Positions 8,003 to 15,196 of a stretch of 64,000 nucleotides of DNA are shown piece by piece; position 1 is the stretch's first letter, and the number at the start of each line of letters is the position of its first letter. Position numbers and translations under genes: made by a program. Origin of the DNA: Parvularcula maris (GTDB lineage: Bacteria; Pseudomonadota; Alphaproteobacteria; Caulobacterales; Parvularculaceae); contig NZ_JANIBC010000002.1 of NCBI RefSeq assembly GCF_024505085.1, forward strand, positions 113,015 through 177,014. Reading direction: 5' to 3'. The notes below the pieces were generated by a model. That model searched no databases and was not told where the DNA came from. It saw only the letters and a list, made by a program, of their open reading frames with translations.

Positions 8003-8797
8003 ATGACCTCAGAACCAAGCTTCGTCCAAGGCCCTAACGGCCAGATCGCCTACCGCATGCAAGAGGGCGAAGGCCCCATCGGCGTCTGGCTAGGCGGCTA
8101 CGCCTCGGACATGCTCGGCACCAAAGCGCAGGCGCTTGCGGCTTCGGCAGAGGAGGCCGGGCGCGCCTTTCTCCGCTTCGACTATACCGGCCACGGCGAG
8201 AGCGAGGGGGATTTCGAGGAGGGCACGGTCTCGCGCTGGTACAAAGACGCCGAGACCGCCATCGCCGAGGCGGCGCCGGGCAAGAAGGTGCTGATCGGCT
8301 CCTCCATGGGCGGCTGGGTCACGCTTCTCTACGCCCTGCGGCACCCCGAGGAGCTGGCGGGCATGATCCTCATCGCCCCTGCCCCCGACTTCACCGAGAA
8401 GCTCGTCTATCCCCGCTTCAGCAGCGAGCAGCGCACGGTCCTTGAAAGCGACGGGGTTCTCAGAACCGGCACCAGCGGCCATCCGGCCGAGACCTATACC
8501 CAAGGGCTCTTCGTCGACGGCAGACAGAACCTCATCCTGGGCGAGACCATCCCCGTCCCCTGCCCCGTGCGCATCCTCCACGGCATGGAGGACGACGTGG
8601 TGCCTACTTCCCACGTCCTGGAGCTGGCCGAGCGGATCGACTGCCCCTCCCTCACCGTCACCCTGGTGAAGGGCGGCGATCACCGCCTGTCGTCCCCGGA
8701 GGACATCGAGCGGCTGACGTCGTTGTTCCTGAACTTCCCCGGTGACGGAACGATCACTCGTCATCAACACAAGCCCGGCATAACCAACAGGCCATGA
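8003..8797 (+). CDS. Alpha/beta hydrolase (ABHD10/BEM46-like)
   Basis: A 264-residue cytoplasmic serine hydrolase. The nucleophile elbow is GSSMGGW (Ser101), and the strand before it holds the DYTGHGESEG stretch. The acid is probably the Asp in LHGMEDDVVP and the His is in GGDHRLSSPEDI, giving a full triad. The layout resembles ABHD10-type esterases/thioesterases, but the substrate is unknown. ATG 8003 is chosen because translation upstream of it runs into the R1 repeat. The stop overlaps the start of the DUF4175 gene (ATGA), which implies translational coupling with that membrane protein. Confidence 0.85.
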   Translation: MTSEPSFVQGPNGQIAYRMQEGEGPIGVWLGGYASDMLGTKAQALAASAEEAGRAFLRFDYTGHGESEGDFEEGTVSRWYKDAETAIAEAAPGKKVLIGSSMGGWVTLLYALRHPEELAGMILIAPAPDFTEKLVYPRFSSEQRTVLESDGVLRTGTSGHPAETYTQGLFVDGRQNLILGETIPVPCPVRILHGMEDDVVPTSHVLELAERIDCPSLTVTLVKGGDHRLSSPEDIERLTSLFLNFPGDGTITRHQHKPGITNRP

Positions 8798-11184
8798 AAC
8801 TTCCCGTCTCCGTTCCTCTGCAGCGAAGCTTCGCGGTCCTGACCTGGGAGCGCGCCGTTCCGGCGTTTCTTCCACTGGCGGTCGCCGCATCGGTGGTCTT
8901 CGCGCTCCTCTGGACCGGAGCCTACGCCTTCCTGCCGCCGCTCTGGCATGCGGCCGCCCTGACGATCAGCGCGGCGGTCCTTCTGTTCCTGGCAGCCTGG
9001 GGCGGCAGGCGCTTCCGCTTCCCCAAGCGCGGCGAGACCCTGCGCCGGATCGAGGAGCGCTCGAACCTCAGGCCCGGCATCTTAGACGGGGTCTATGCGA
9101 GGCCCTTCGAGGGCGAGGAGACCGCCCCCCTCTGGATCGCCTCGCGCGAGCGTCTGCTCCAGTCCGTGGGCAGCCCCAAGGCGCCCCTGCCCCGCCTGCC
9201 CCTACGCAAGATCGATCCCTACTGGCTGCGCTACCTGGCTCTGGCCCTGGTCGCGGGGAGCCTGCTTCTCACCCTGGGCAGGATGGACGGCCTGCGCGCC
9301 AGCCTCGATCCCGGCTTCGTCTATGACGAGCCGGTGATGGTGGCGGCCTGGATCGAGCCCCCCGCTTATACCGGGCTCAGGCCGCAGACCGTCGATCTCA
9401 ACCGCGCCAACGCCAATCTCGGTCTGGCTGCGGGCAGCGTCCTCCACGTGAAGCTGGAGGACCCAAGCGGCAGGCGCGCGCGAGGGGTTCTCACCCTGAG
9501 GGATGAGGAAGGCCGCCGGACCCGGCTCCGCCCTAGCGGAGAGGAGAACGGCTACGACCTCGAACTCACCGAGAACACCCTCCTGCAGATCAATGCGCGC
9601 GGCCGTTCCTCCCTCGTCAGGCTGCTCGTGCGCCCCGATCAGGTGCCGCAGGTGCGCCTGGTCGGCGAGCCGGAGACCGCCACCGGCCTCGTGCGCCTGG
9701 ACGTCGAGACGGTGGACGACTTCCCGCTGAAAGAAGGCCGCCTGATCCTGTCGCTCCTCCCCGGCCAGCGGATCAGCCCCGACGCTCCCGCCGTCGAGAG
9801 AGACATCGCCGAGGAGCCGCAGATCATCAGCCTCCCCGAACTCGCCGGTACCCCAGGCGAACGAACGGTCGAGGCGGGCACCGAGGAGCACCCCTGGTCC
9901 GGCCTTTTGGTCAAGGCCGAGCTCGAAGTGACCGACGGTCTCGGTCAGAGCGCGAAGAGCGAGCCCTTCGCCTTCACCATGCCCGAGCGCACCTTCTACA
10001 GCCCCCTCAGCCGCGCGGTGATCGAGGAGCGGCGCAAGCTGGCCATGGCCCCCTCCTCCCTTAACCGAACGTCCGATCTGTTTGCCGGGCTGGTCGAAGC
10101 GCCGGATCTCTTCGACCTGCGCCTCTCCGAGCACCTTATGCTGAAGGCCGCCGCCGAGGCCGTCGCCGCCGCAAGGGTGCGCGATGTCCCGGACCTGATC
10201 GACACGCTCTGGCCTCTGGCGATAGAGCTAGAGGATGACGGTCTCGCCCTTGCCAAAGCCAGGCTGGACGAGGCCGAGGAAGCCCTGCGCGAGGCGCTGC
10301 GCAACGGCGCCTCTCAAGAGGAGATCGCTCAGCGGATCGCCGATCTCCGCCAGGCCATGAACGACTATATCGCGGCGCTGGCCGAGACCGACTACGCCGA
10401 TGCCGACCCTGACGAGGGCGGCCCCTCCATGGGTCAGACCGACCTCGAGGAGCTTCTCGACCAGATGCAGGAGCTCGCCGAGAACGATCTGCGCGGCGAG
10501 GCGGAGGAGCTACTACGTCAGCTCGAGGCGCTGCTTCAGGACCTCCAGATCGCCCGCGGCGGCGAAGGTGGTCAGCAGCAGTCCGGCGGTCAGGGGCAGG
10601 GACAAGGCGGCCAGGGCCAGCCCGGCGGCGAAGGCGGCACGGGCGGACGGGGCCAGCAATCCCTCTCCGGCACCGGCGACATCCTGCAGAAGCAGCGCGA
10701 GCTGACCGACCGTACGTTTTCAGCCCGGCGCGGCGAGGAGCCTGGGGCAGGCAGTCTGTCGGGCGATCAGGAGGCCCTCGCCGACGAGCTCGGCGCCTTG
10801 GCCGAAGGTCTGCCACAGGAAGGCGAAGGCGCCCGCGAGAACTTCGAGGCTGCCGAGGAGTCCATGCGCGCCGCCGCGAGGGCCCTGGGCCAGGGCCGCT
10901 ACGGCCTCGCCGAAGCCCTTCAGGAGCGCGCCATGGGACAGCTCCGCGAGGCGGGGACCGAGCTGGCCGAGGCCTTTGGCGAGGGCGAAGAAGGAGACGA
11001 GGCCGCCACCGATCCGCTGGGCCGAGCGGTGGCGGGCGAGGGTGCGAGAAATCCGGAAGATTTCGGCCTCTACGACCCCGAACGAATCAGGGCGCTGATC
11101 GAGCAGATCAGGCAGAGGCTCGAGCAGCCGAACCTCAGCGAGGCCGAGCGGGACTATCTGGAGAGCCTGCTGGAGCGGTTCTAA
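8794..11184 (+). CDS. TIGR02302/DUF4175 family membrane protein
   Basis: A 796-residue protein of an alphaproteobacterial family of unknown function. The N-terminus has a pair of hydrophobic segments (about residues 25-70) and another near 140-160. A beta-rich region that looks periplasmic follows, then a long acidic helical part. Around residues 590-625 there is a low-complexity Gln/Gly-rich stretch (QQQSGGQGQGQGGQGQ), a known family feature, followed by FSARRGEEPG. The C-terminus is Glu/Ala/Leu-rich and probably coiled coil. It overlaps the hydrolase upstream by four bases. No enzymatic motif is visible; an envelope structural or scaffold role is only a guess. Confidence 0.85.
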   Translation: MKLPVSVPLQRSFAVLTWERAVPAFLPLAVAASVVFALLWTGAYAFLPPLWHAAALTISAAVLLFLAAWGGRRFRFPKRGETLRRIEERSNLRPGILDGVYARPFEGEETAPLWIASRERLLQSVGSPKAPLPRLPLRKIDPYWLRYLALALVAGSLLLTLGRMDGLRASLDPGFVYDEPVMVAAWIEPPAYTGLRPQTVDLNRANANLGLAAGSVLHVKLEDPSGRRARGVLTLRDEEGRRTRLRPSGEENGYDLELTENTLLQINARGRSSLVRLLVRPDQVPQVRLVGEPETATGLVRLDVETVDDFPLKEGRLILSLLPGQRISPDAPAVERDIAEEPQIISLPELAGTPGERTVEAGTEEHPWSGLLVKAELEVTDGLGQSAKSEPFAFTMPERTFYSPLSRAVIEERRKLAMAPSSLNRTSDLFAGLVEAPDLFDLRLSEHLMLKAAAEAVAAARVRDVPDLIDTLWPLAIELEDDGLALAKARLDEAEEALREALRNGASQEEIAQRIADLRQAMNDYIAALAETDYADADPDEGGPSMGQTDLEELLDQMQELAENDLRGEAEELLRQLEALLQDLQIARGGEGGQQQSGGQGQGQGGQGQPGGEGGTGGRGQQSLSGTGDILQKQRELTDRTFSARRGEEPGAGSLSGDQEALADELGALAEGLPQEGEGARENFEAAEESMRAAARALGQGRYGLAEALQERAMGQLREAGTELAEAFGEGEEGDEAATDPLGRAVAGEGARNPEDFGLYDPERIRALIEQIRQRLEQPNLSEAERDYLESLLERF

Positions 11185-11199
11185 GGCTTCCTCGCTACC

Positions 11200-11313
11200 G
11201 CCATCCCGGAAAGCCGCGAGGCTTATCCGGGATCCATGGACGGAAGTAGCAACTTAAGAGGACCGACCGGCCCATGGGTCCCGGCTCTCCGCTCCGCTAC
11301 GGCCGGGATGACG
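11200..11313. repeat. Dispersed palindromic repeat family R1, copy 2
   Basis: Arms CCATCCCGGAAAG and GCCGGGATGAC with inner GGATCCATGGA / CCCATGGGTCCCGG. It fills the gap between the DUF4175 gene and the convergent gene at 11324. Confidence 0.85.
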
Positions 11314-11323
11314 AGGGAAACTC

Positions 11324-11989
11324 CTAAAACCCGCCGCCAGCCGTCCAACCAGGCGACACCATCGGCATGTCGAGGGCCGGAACGCTGGGCTCCTTGGGGC
11401 TCAGGAGACGCACGGTCCTCGTACCCTCGGGCAGCAGCGCCCGCACGGTGAAGGGTCGTTCGGCGCCGGGGGGGAGGCTCGCCGTGCCAAGGCGGAGCTG
11501 CTCCTCCACCGCCACCCGCGTACCGGCGAGCTGGATCGTCACCTCGGGCTCCACCATCTCCTCGCCGATATTGCGGACCACGCCGGAGAGCTCCACGGCG
11601 GGGCCTTCGCTCGACTGGACGTAGCGGCTCGTGACGCCGGAGAAATCGAGGCCCGGCAGAAGCTCGGCGGCGACCATCTCGGCGGGCTTCAGCGTCTCAT
11701 AGGCGAGGTAGCCGACGCTCGCCGCCATGATGGCGCAGGACCAGCCGAGGAGAAGGCTGGCCAGCCGCTTGCGGGTCTTCGGAGCGCGTTCATCCGCTGC
11801 CGGTTTAGCAGCCTGGCGGTGAAGCCCGCCGCGCTCCGCTGCCGCCTCGACCATGGCGAGAAGCTGGTTGGCGGGCGAAGACGAGCGGTCACGCAAACCT
11901 GCCAGGTCCTCGGCGTCGCGGAGCTTGGCACGGCGGCGGGGTTTGGAGCTTTGTTGAGGGCGATCTTCTCGCCACGCGGGAAGAGTCAT
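11324..11989 (-). CDS. Membrane-anchored protein, DUF3426-like
   Basis: A 221-residue protein with a basic cytoplasmic N-terminus (about 1-85), one transmembrane helix (about residues 88-110, LASLLLGWSCAIMAASVGYLAY) and an extracytoplasmic beta-type domain. That domain resembles the C-terminal domain of the MJ0042 zinc-ribbon/DUF3426 proteins often found beside ftsE in this class. The usual N-terminal CxxC zinc ribbon is missing: the N-terminus has no Cys pair. It is divergent from ftsE, with the start codons almost touching. Function unknown; a link to division is suggested only by position. Confidence 0.65.
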   Translation of the reverse strand: MTLPAWREDRPQQSSKPRRRAKLRDAEDLAGLRDRSSSPANQLLAMVEAAAERGGLHRQAAKPAADERAPKTRKRLASLLLGWSCAIMAASVGYLAYETLKPAEMVAAELLPGLDFSGVTSRYVQSSEGPAVELSGVVRNIGEEMVEPEVTIQLAGTRVAVEEQLRLGTASLPPGAERPFTVRALLPEGTRTVRLLSPKEPSVPALDMPMVSPGWTAGGGF

Positions 11990-12024
11990 TGCACTTCACC
12001 TCCGAAAGCGGGCAAACGGGGCCG

Positions 12025-12750
12025 ATGCAGTCCGACCCCTCCCAGCCCATTGTCAGTTTCGACGACGTCCACCTCACCTATGACGGTGAGCGCGATGTGC
12101 TGCGCGGCACGAGGATGAGCCTCGGCACGGGAGATTTCCGCTTCCTCACCGGCCCCTCGGGTGCGGGTAAGACCAGCCTTCTCAAGCTGATCTACGCGGC
12201 CCACCGACCCACCTCGGGGAGCGTCGAAGTGTTCGGCCACGATCTCAGCGCCATGCCCGCCGACGAGATGCCGAAACTGCGCCGCCGCATCGGCGTCGTG
12301 TTCCAGGAGTTTCGTCTTCTCGACCATCTCACCGCCTTCGAAAACGTGGCGCTGCCGATGCGGGTGCTCGGCGTCAGTCCCAACAACTATCGCGATGACG
12401 TTGTGGAACTCTTAAGCTGGGTGGGGCTCGCGCACCGCATCGACGCGCAGCCCACCGTGCTGTCAGGCGGCGAGAAGCAGCGCGTCGCCCTGGCAAGGGC
12501 GCTGGTCAGCAAGCCCGACCTCATCCTCGCCGACGAGCCCACAGGGAACGTGGACCCGGTGATGGGCGAGAAGATCATGCGGCTCCTTCTGGAGCTCAAC
12601 CGCCTCGGCACGGCCGTCGTGGTGGCGACCCATGACCTAGGGCTGGTGCGCGGTCTCAAACAGCCGATTCTCCGTTTGAAGGACGGCCAGGTGAACCTCC
12701 ACGCCCCCATCCAGGACGAGCCCCAGGCAGTGGCGGGGGCGGCGCAATGA
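12025..12750 (+). CDS. ftsE: Cell-division ABC transporter ATPase FtsE
   Basis: A 241-residue ATPase that works with FtsX at the septum to activate peptidoglycan hydrolases. Walker A is GPSGAGKTS, the Q-loop is VVFQEFRLL, the signature is LSGGEKQRVALARAL, Walker B is LILADEPTGNVD and the switch His is in VVVATHDLGL. All are intact. ATG 12025 is preferred; a TTG at 11989 would add 12 residues but sits at the divergent start codon of the neighbour. The stop overlaps ftsX (ATGA), so the pair is translationally coupled. Confidence 0.95.
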   Translation: MQSDPSQPIVSFDDVHLTYDGERDVLRGTRMSLGTGDFRFLTGPSGAGKTSLLKLIYAAHRPTSGSVEVFGHDLSAMPADEMPKLRRRIGVVFQEFRLLDHLTAFENVALPMRVLGVSPNNYRDDVVELLSWVGLAHRIDAQPTVLSGGEKQRVALARALVSKPDLILADEPTGNVDPVMGEKIMRLLLELNRLGTAVVVATHDLGLVRGLKQPILRLKDGQVNLHAPIQDEPQAVAGAAQ

Positions 12751-13664
12751 GCGAGACCGAAGAGACCGGCCCCGGCGTTCGCTCCGGCAACACGCCGATC
12801 ATTCCAGGCAGCGGGGTGAGCGGCATCTCTCTCGCCCTGGTCATCGGCGTGCTCGCCTTCCTCGCTGGGATCGCCCTCACCGGTTTCTTCGCCGTGGACG
12901 CTGCCGTGGACGGCTGGTCGGGCGAGCTGACGGGCACGGTCACCGTGCAGGTCCGCGGCATGACGCCGGAGGAGATCGAGACCGGAGCGGAGGAGGTGAT
13001 CTCCCTCCTCCGCTCGACGGACGGCATGAGCAATGTGACCCGCCTCCCTCGCGAAGAAGCGGAGGCGCTTCTCGAACCTTGGCTCGGCAGCGGCAACCTG
13101 CCCGAGGAGCTCCCCCTCCCCGCCCTCATCACCGGCGACGTCACCCACGAGCTGCGCCGCGATCTCGAGCCCTTGCGCGAGGCTTTGGCCGAAGCCGTGC
13201 CCCTCTCCAGCCTCAACGACCACAGCGCCTGGACCGACGAGCTGATCGCCGCCGCAGGCCGTCTAAGGAGCCTCGCTTTCCTCGCCTTCGTGCTCGTGGT
13301 GCTAGCTGCCTCCGCCGTGATCGTCTTCGCGGCCAGGGCAGGCCTCGCAGCCCATCGGGGCGTCGTGGAAGTGCTTCACCTTGTGGGCGCCACGGACGGG
13401 TTCATCGCCCGCCAGATCGGCAACCGCTACCTGGCGCTGGGCGCGCTGGGCGGCGCAGGCGGCGCGCTCCTGGCTTGGCTCGCCACCAAGTTCCTCGCCG
13501 TGGTCACCGACGATGCAGGCGGCTTCCTGCCCGCCTTCTCGATCGACGCGAGCACGGCGCTTTGGCTGCTGACGATACCTCTTCTTCTAGGCGGGCTGGC
13601 GACGATCTCGGCAAGGATCGCAGTGCTCAGAACGCTGAAGGGTGGCGACCGCTTCGTGGTGTAG
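12747..13664 (+). CDS. ftsX: Cell-division protein FtsX
   Basis: A 305-residue membrane partner of FtsE. It has the expected four transmembrane helices: one near residues 25-50, a large extracytoplasmic loop (about 50-170) that in this family contacts amidase activators, then three helices in the C-terminal half (about 172-195, 222-245, 270-290). The loop contains the FtsX-typical LPREEAEALLEPWLG stretch. The stop codon TAG lies inside the first bases of a palindromic repeat (13661-13741), so that repeat may have set the C-terminal end. It forms an operon with ftsE. Confidence 0.93.
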   Translation: MSETEETGPGVRSGNTPIIPGSGVSGISLALVIGVLAFLAGIALTGFFAVDAAVDGWSGELTGTVTVQVRGMTPEEIETGAEEVISLLRSTDGMSNVTRLPREEAEALLEPWLGSGNLPEELPLPALITGDVTHELRRDLEPLREALAEAVPLSSLNDHSAWTDELIAAAGRLRSLAFLAFVLVVLAASAVIVFAARAGLAAHRGVVEVLHLVGATDGFIARQIGNRYLALGALGGAGGALLAWLATKFLAVVTDDAGGFLPAFSIDASTALWLLTIPLLLGGLATISARIAVLRTLKGGDRFVV

Positions 13665-13741
13665 GGCGGATTGCGAAGCCATCCGCCGTTCGAAGAGCTG
13701 GCGCCTGCGCGGCGGAAAGCTTCGCGTTCCGCCCTACGCCG
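13661..13741. repeat. Dispersed palindromic repeat family R4, copy 1
   Basis: GTAGGGCGGA at the left end pairs with TTCCGCCCTACG at the right end. It starts within the last codons of ftsX and reaches the 3' end of msrA. Confidence 0.75.
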
Positions 13742-13743
13742 GT

Positions 13744-14262
13744 TCAAGCCGCCGCGTCGTCCAGGGTCCAGTCGGGCCGGACATAGTGGCAGGTATAGCC
13801 GTTGGGGTATTTCTGCAGGTAGTCCTGATGAAACTCCTCTGCCCGCCAGAAGGGGCCGGCGGGGCCCAGCTCGGTGACCACGGGGCCAGGCCATTTGCCC
13901 GAGGCCTCGACCTCACCGATCACCCGCTCGGCTGCGGCCTTCTGCTCGTCATCGGCGTACCAGATGGCCGAGCGGTACTGGCTGCCGCGGTCGTTGCCCT
14001 GGCGGTCCTTGGTGGTCGGATCGTGGATCTGGAGGAACCAGCGCAGCAGCTTCTCATAGCTCATTACGGAAGGGTCGTAGGTGATCTCCACCGCCTCCGC
14101 ATGGCCAGTGCGGCCGGTCTTCACATCGTTGTAGGTCGGGTTGTCGAGCGCTCCGCCCGCATAGCCAACTTGCGTCTTCACCACGCCGGGCTGGTTCCGG
14201 ATCAACTCCTCCATGCCCCAGAAACAGCCGCCCGCCAGCACTGCCGTCTTCGTCTCAGCCAT
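13744..14262 (-). CDS. msrA: Peptide methionine-(S)-S-oxide reductase MsrA
   Basis: A 172-residue repair enzyme that reduces methionine-S-sulfoxide in proteins and free form. The active-site motif GCFWGMEE is at residues 12-19 with nucleophile Cys13. The conserved stretches [36 protein letters not shown] and the C-terminal HQDYL follow. No C-terminal resolving Cys tail is evident apart from YTCHY near the end. ATG 14262 is preceded by GGGAG; a frame extending to 14379 has no support. It is divergent from the small membrane-protein gene at 14393. Confidence 0.94.
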   Translation of the reverse strand: MAETKTAVLAGGCFWGMEELIRNQPGVVKTQVGYAGGALDNPTYNDVKTGRTGHAEAVEITYDPSVMSYEKLLRWFLQIHDPTTKDRQGNDRGSQYRSAIWYADDEQKAAAERVIGEVEASGKWPGPVVTELGPAGPFWRAEEFHQDYLQKYPNGYTCHYVRPDWTLDDAAA

Positions 14263-14392
14263 GATCGCATCTCCCGGTAATGAGCCAGGTGTGGATGTAG
14301 AGGCGCCCTGCGTAACCACAATGGGGGTCGGGAACGAAAGAGTTAGCAAAGCGTTAGGCACGTGGAAGGAACTGGGCAAAGGGTAGTGGACG

Positions 14393-14914
14393 ATGGCCTT
14401 CGACCGTTCGGATTTTCAGGGCGCCATGCTCTATTTCGCGGGCACGACCTTCGTGGCCTCCGTGCTCCTGGGCAATGAGGGCATGAGCCTTGCCGAGTAC
14501 ACCGGCATGGCCAAGGAGGCTTTCGGCCGCCACGTGCCCGAGGACCTGCAGGTCCTAAACGACGTTCTCTCCGTCCCCGTCGGCGAGTACCGCATGCCCG
14601 AGAGCCTCGATGAGTGGCTGGCCAAGGGCAACGCGGTGCTGATGAGCCTCGGCTGGTCCATCAGCACGCTCGGCGCCGCCCTCCTCCGCCGCCTTCAGAC
14701 CATCGGCCTCGTCATCCTCGCCACCGTCAGCGGACGGAGCGGTCAGGAGGCGCTGATGATGTGGGACCAGACCATGGGCAGCCAGGAGACCGCCGCGCTT
14801 CTCCTGCAGGGCGCAGCCTTCGCCTTCGCCAGCCTCGGCATCCTGGGCCGCGCCAAGGCCATGGCCTTCGCCAAGCGCAAGTTCGGCAAGGTCGTGCCCG
14901 CGACACTGCGGTAA
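14393..14914 (+). CDS. Hypothetical membrane-associated protein
   Basis: A 173-residue protein I do not recognise. It has a short hydrophobic stretch near residues 11-27, a polar middle (30-80), and two hydrophobic stretches near 82-115 and 133-155, ending in a basic tail ([13 protein letters not shown]). Codon use and GC match the neighbours, and the start has GGG about eight bases upstream. It stands alone between msrA (divergent) and a repeat. No enzymatic or binding motif is visible. Confidence 0.65.
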   Translation: MAFDRSDFQGAMLYFAGTTFVASVLLGNEGMSLAEYTGMAKEAFGRHVPEDLQVLNDVLSVPVGEYRMPESLDEWLAKGNAVLMSLGWSISTLGAALLRRLQTIGLVILATVSGRSGQEALMMWDQTMGSQETAALLLQGAAFAFASLGILGRAKAMAFAKRKFGKVVPATLR

Positions 14915-14974
14915 ATTTCATTTACGAAGATGAGGCGTTTACATCGTTTGCAAGCAGACGGATGCGTGAGCGTT

Positions 14975-15108
14975 CTTCGCTCCTACCCCTCAGCCTACCG
15001 GCAGCTCCCCCTCTGGGAGGGGGAGCGAAGAAGTGAGCGGCGTTGGTTCTGCTTCCCTTCCCTACGCGAGTGGGGAGGTGCCCGAAGGGCGGAGGGGGCT
15101 GCTCGCGT
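14975..15108. repeat. Dispersed palindromic repeat family R3, copy 1
   Basis: CCCCTCAGCCTACCGGCAGC and GGAGGGGGAGC at the left, with GGTGCCCGAAGGGCGGAGGG at the right. The rest of the gap between 14914 and 15197 holds only this and the terminator at 15130. Confidence 0.8.
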
Positions 15109-15129
15109 TTGAAAAAGAGACCAACGCCA

Positions 15130-15166
15130 AAATAAAGCCCGGCTGGCGAACCAGCCGGGCTTCCCC
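15130..15166 (-). terminator. Rho-independent terminator of the charged-helix receptor gene
   Basis: Read on the minus strand, the stem AGCCCGGCTGG / CCAGCCGGGCT with a TTCG-type loop is followed by TTATTTT, about 30 bases after the stop codon. Confidence 0.88.
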
Positions 15167-15196
15167 CGATCAGCTTAGAAGACGCCCTAGCGGCTT

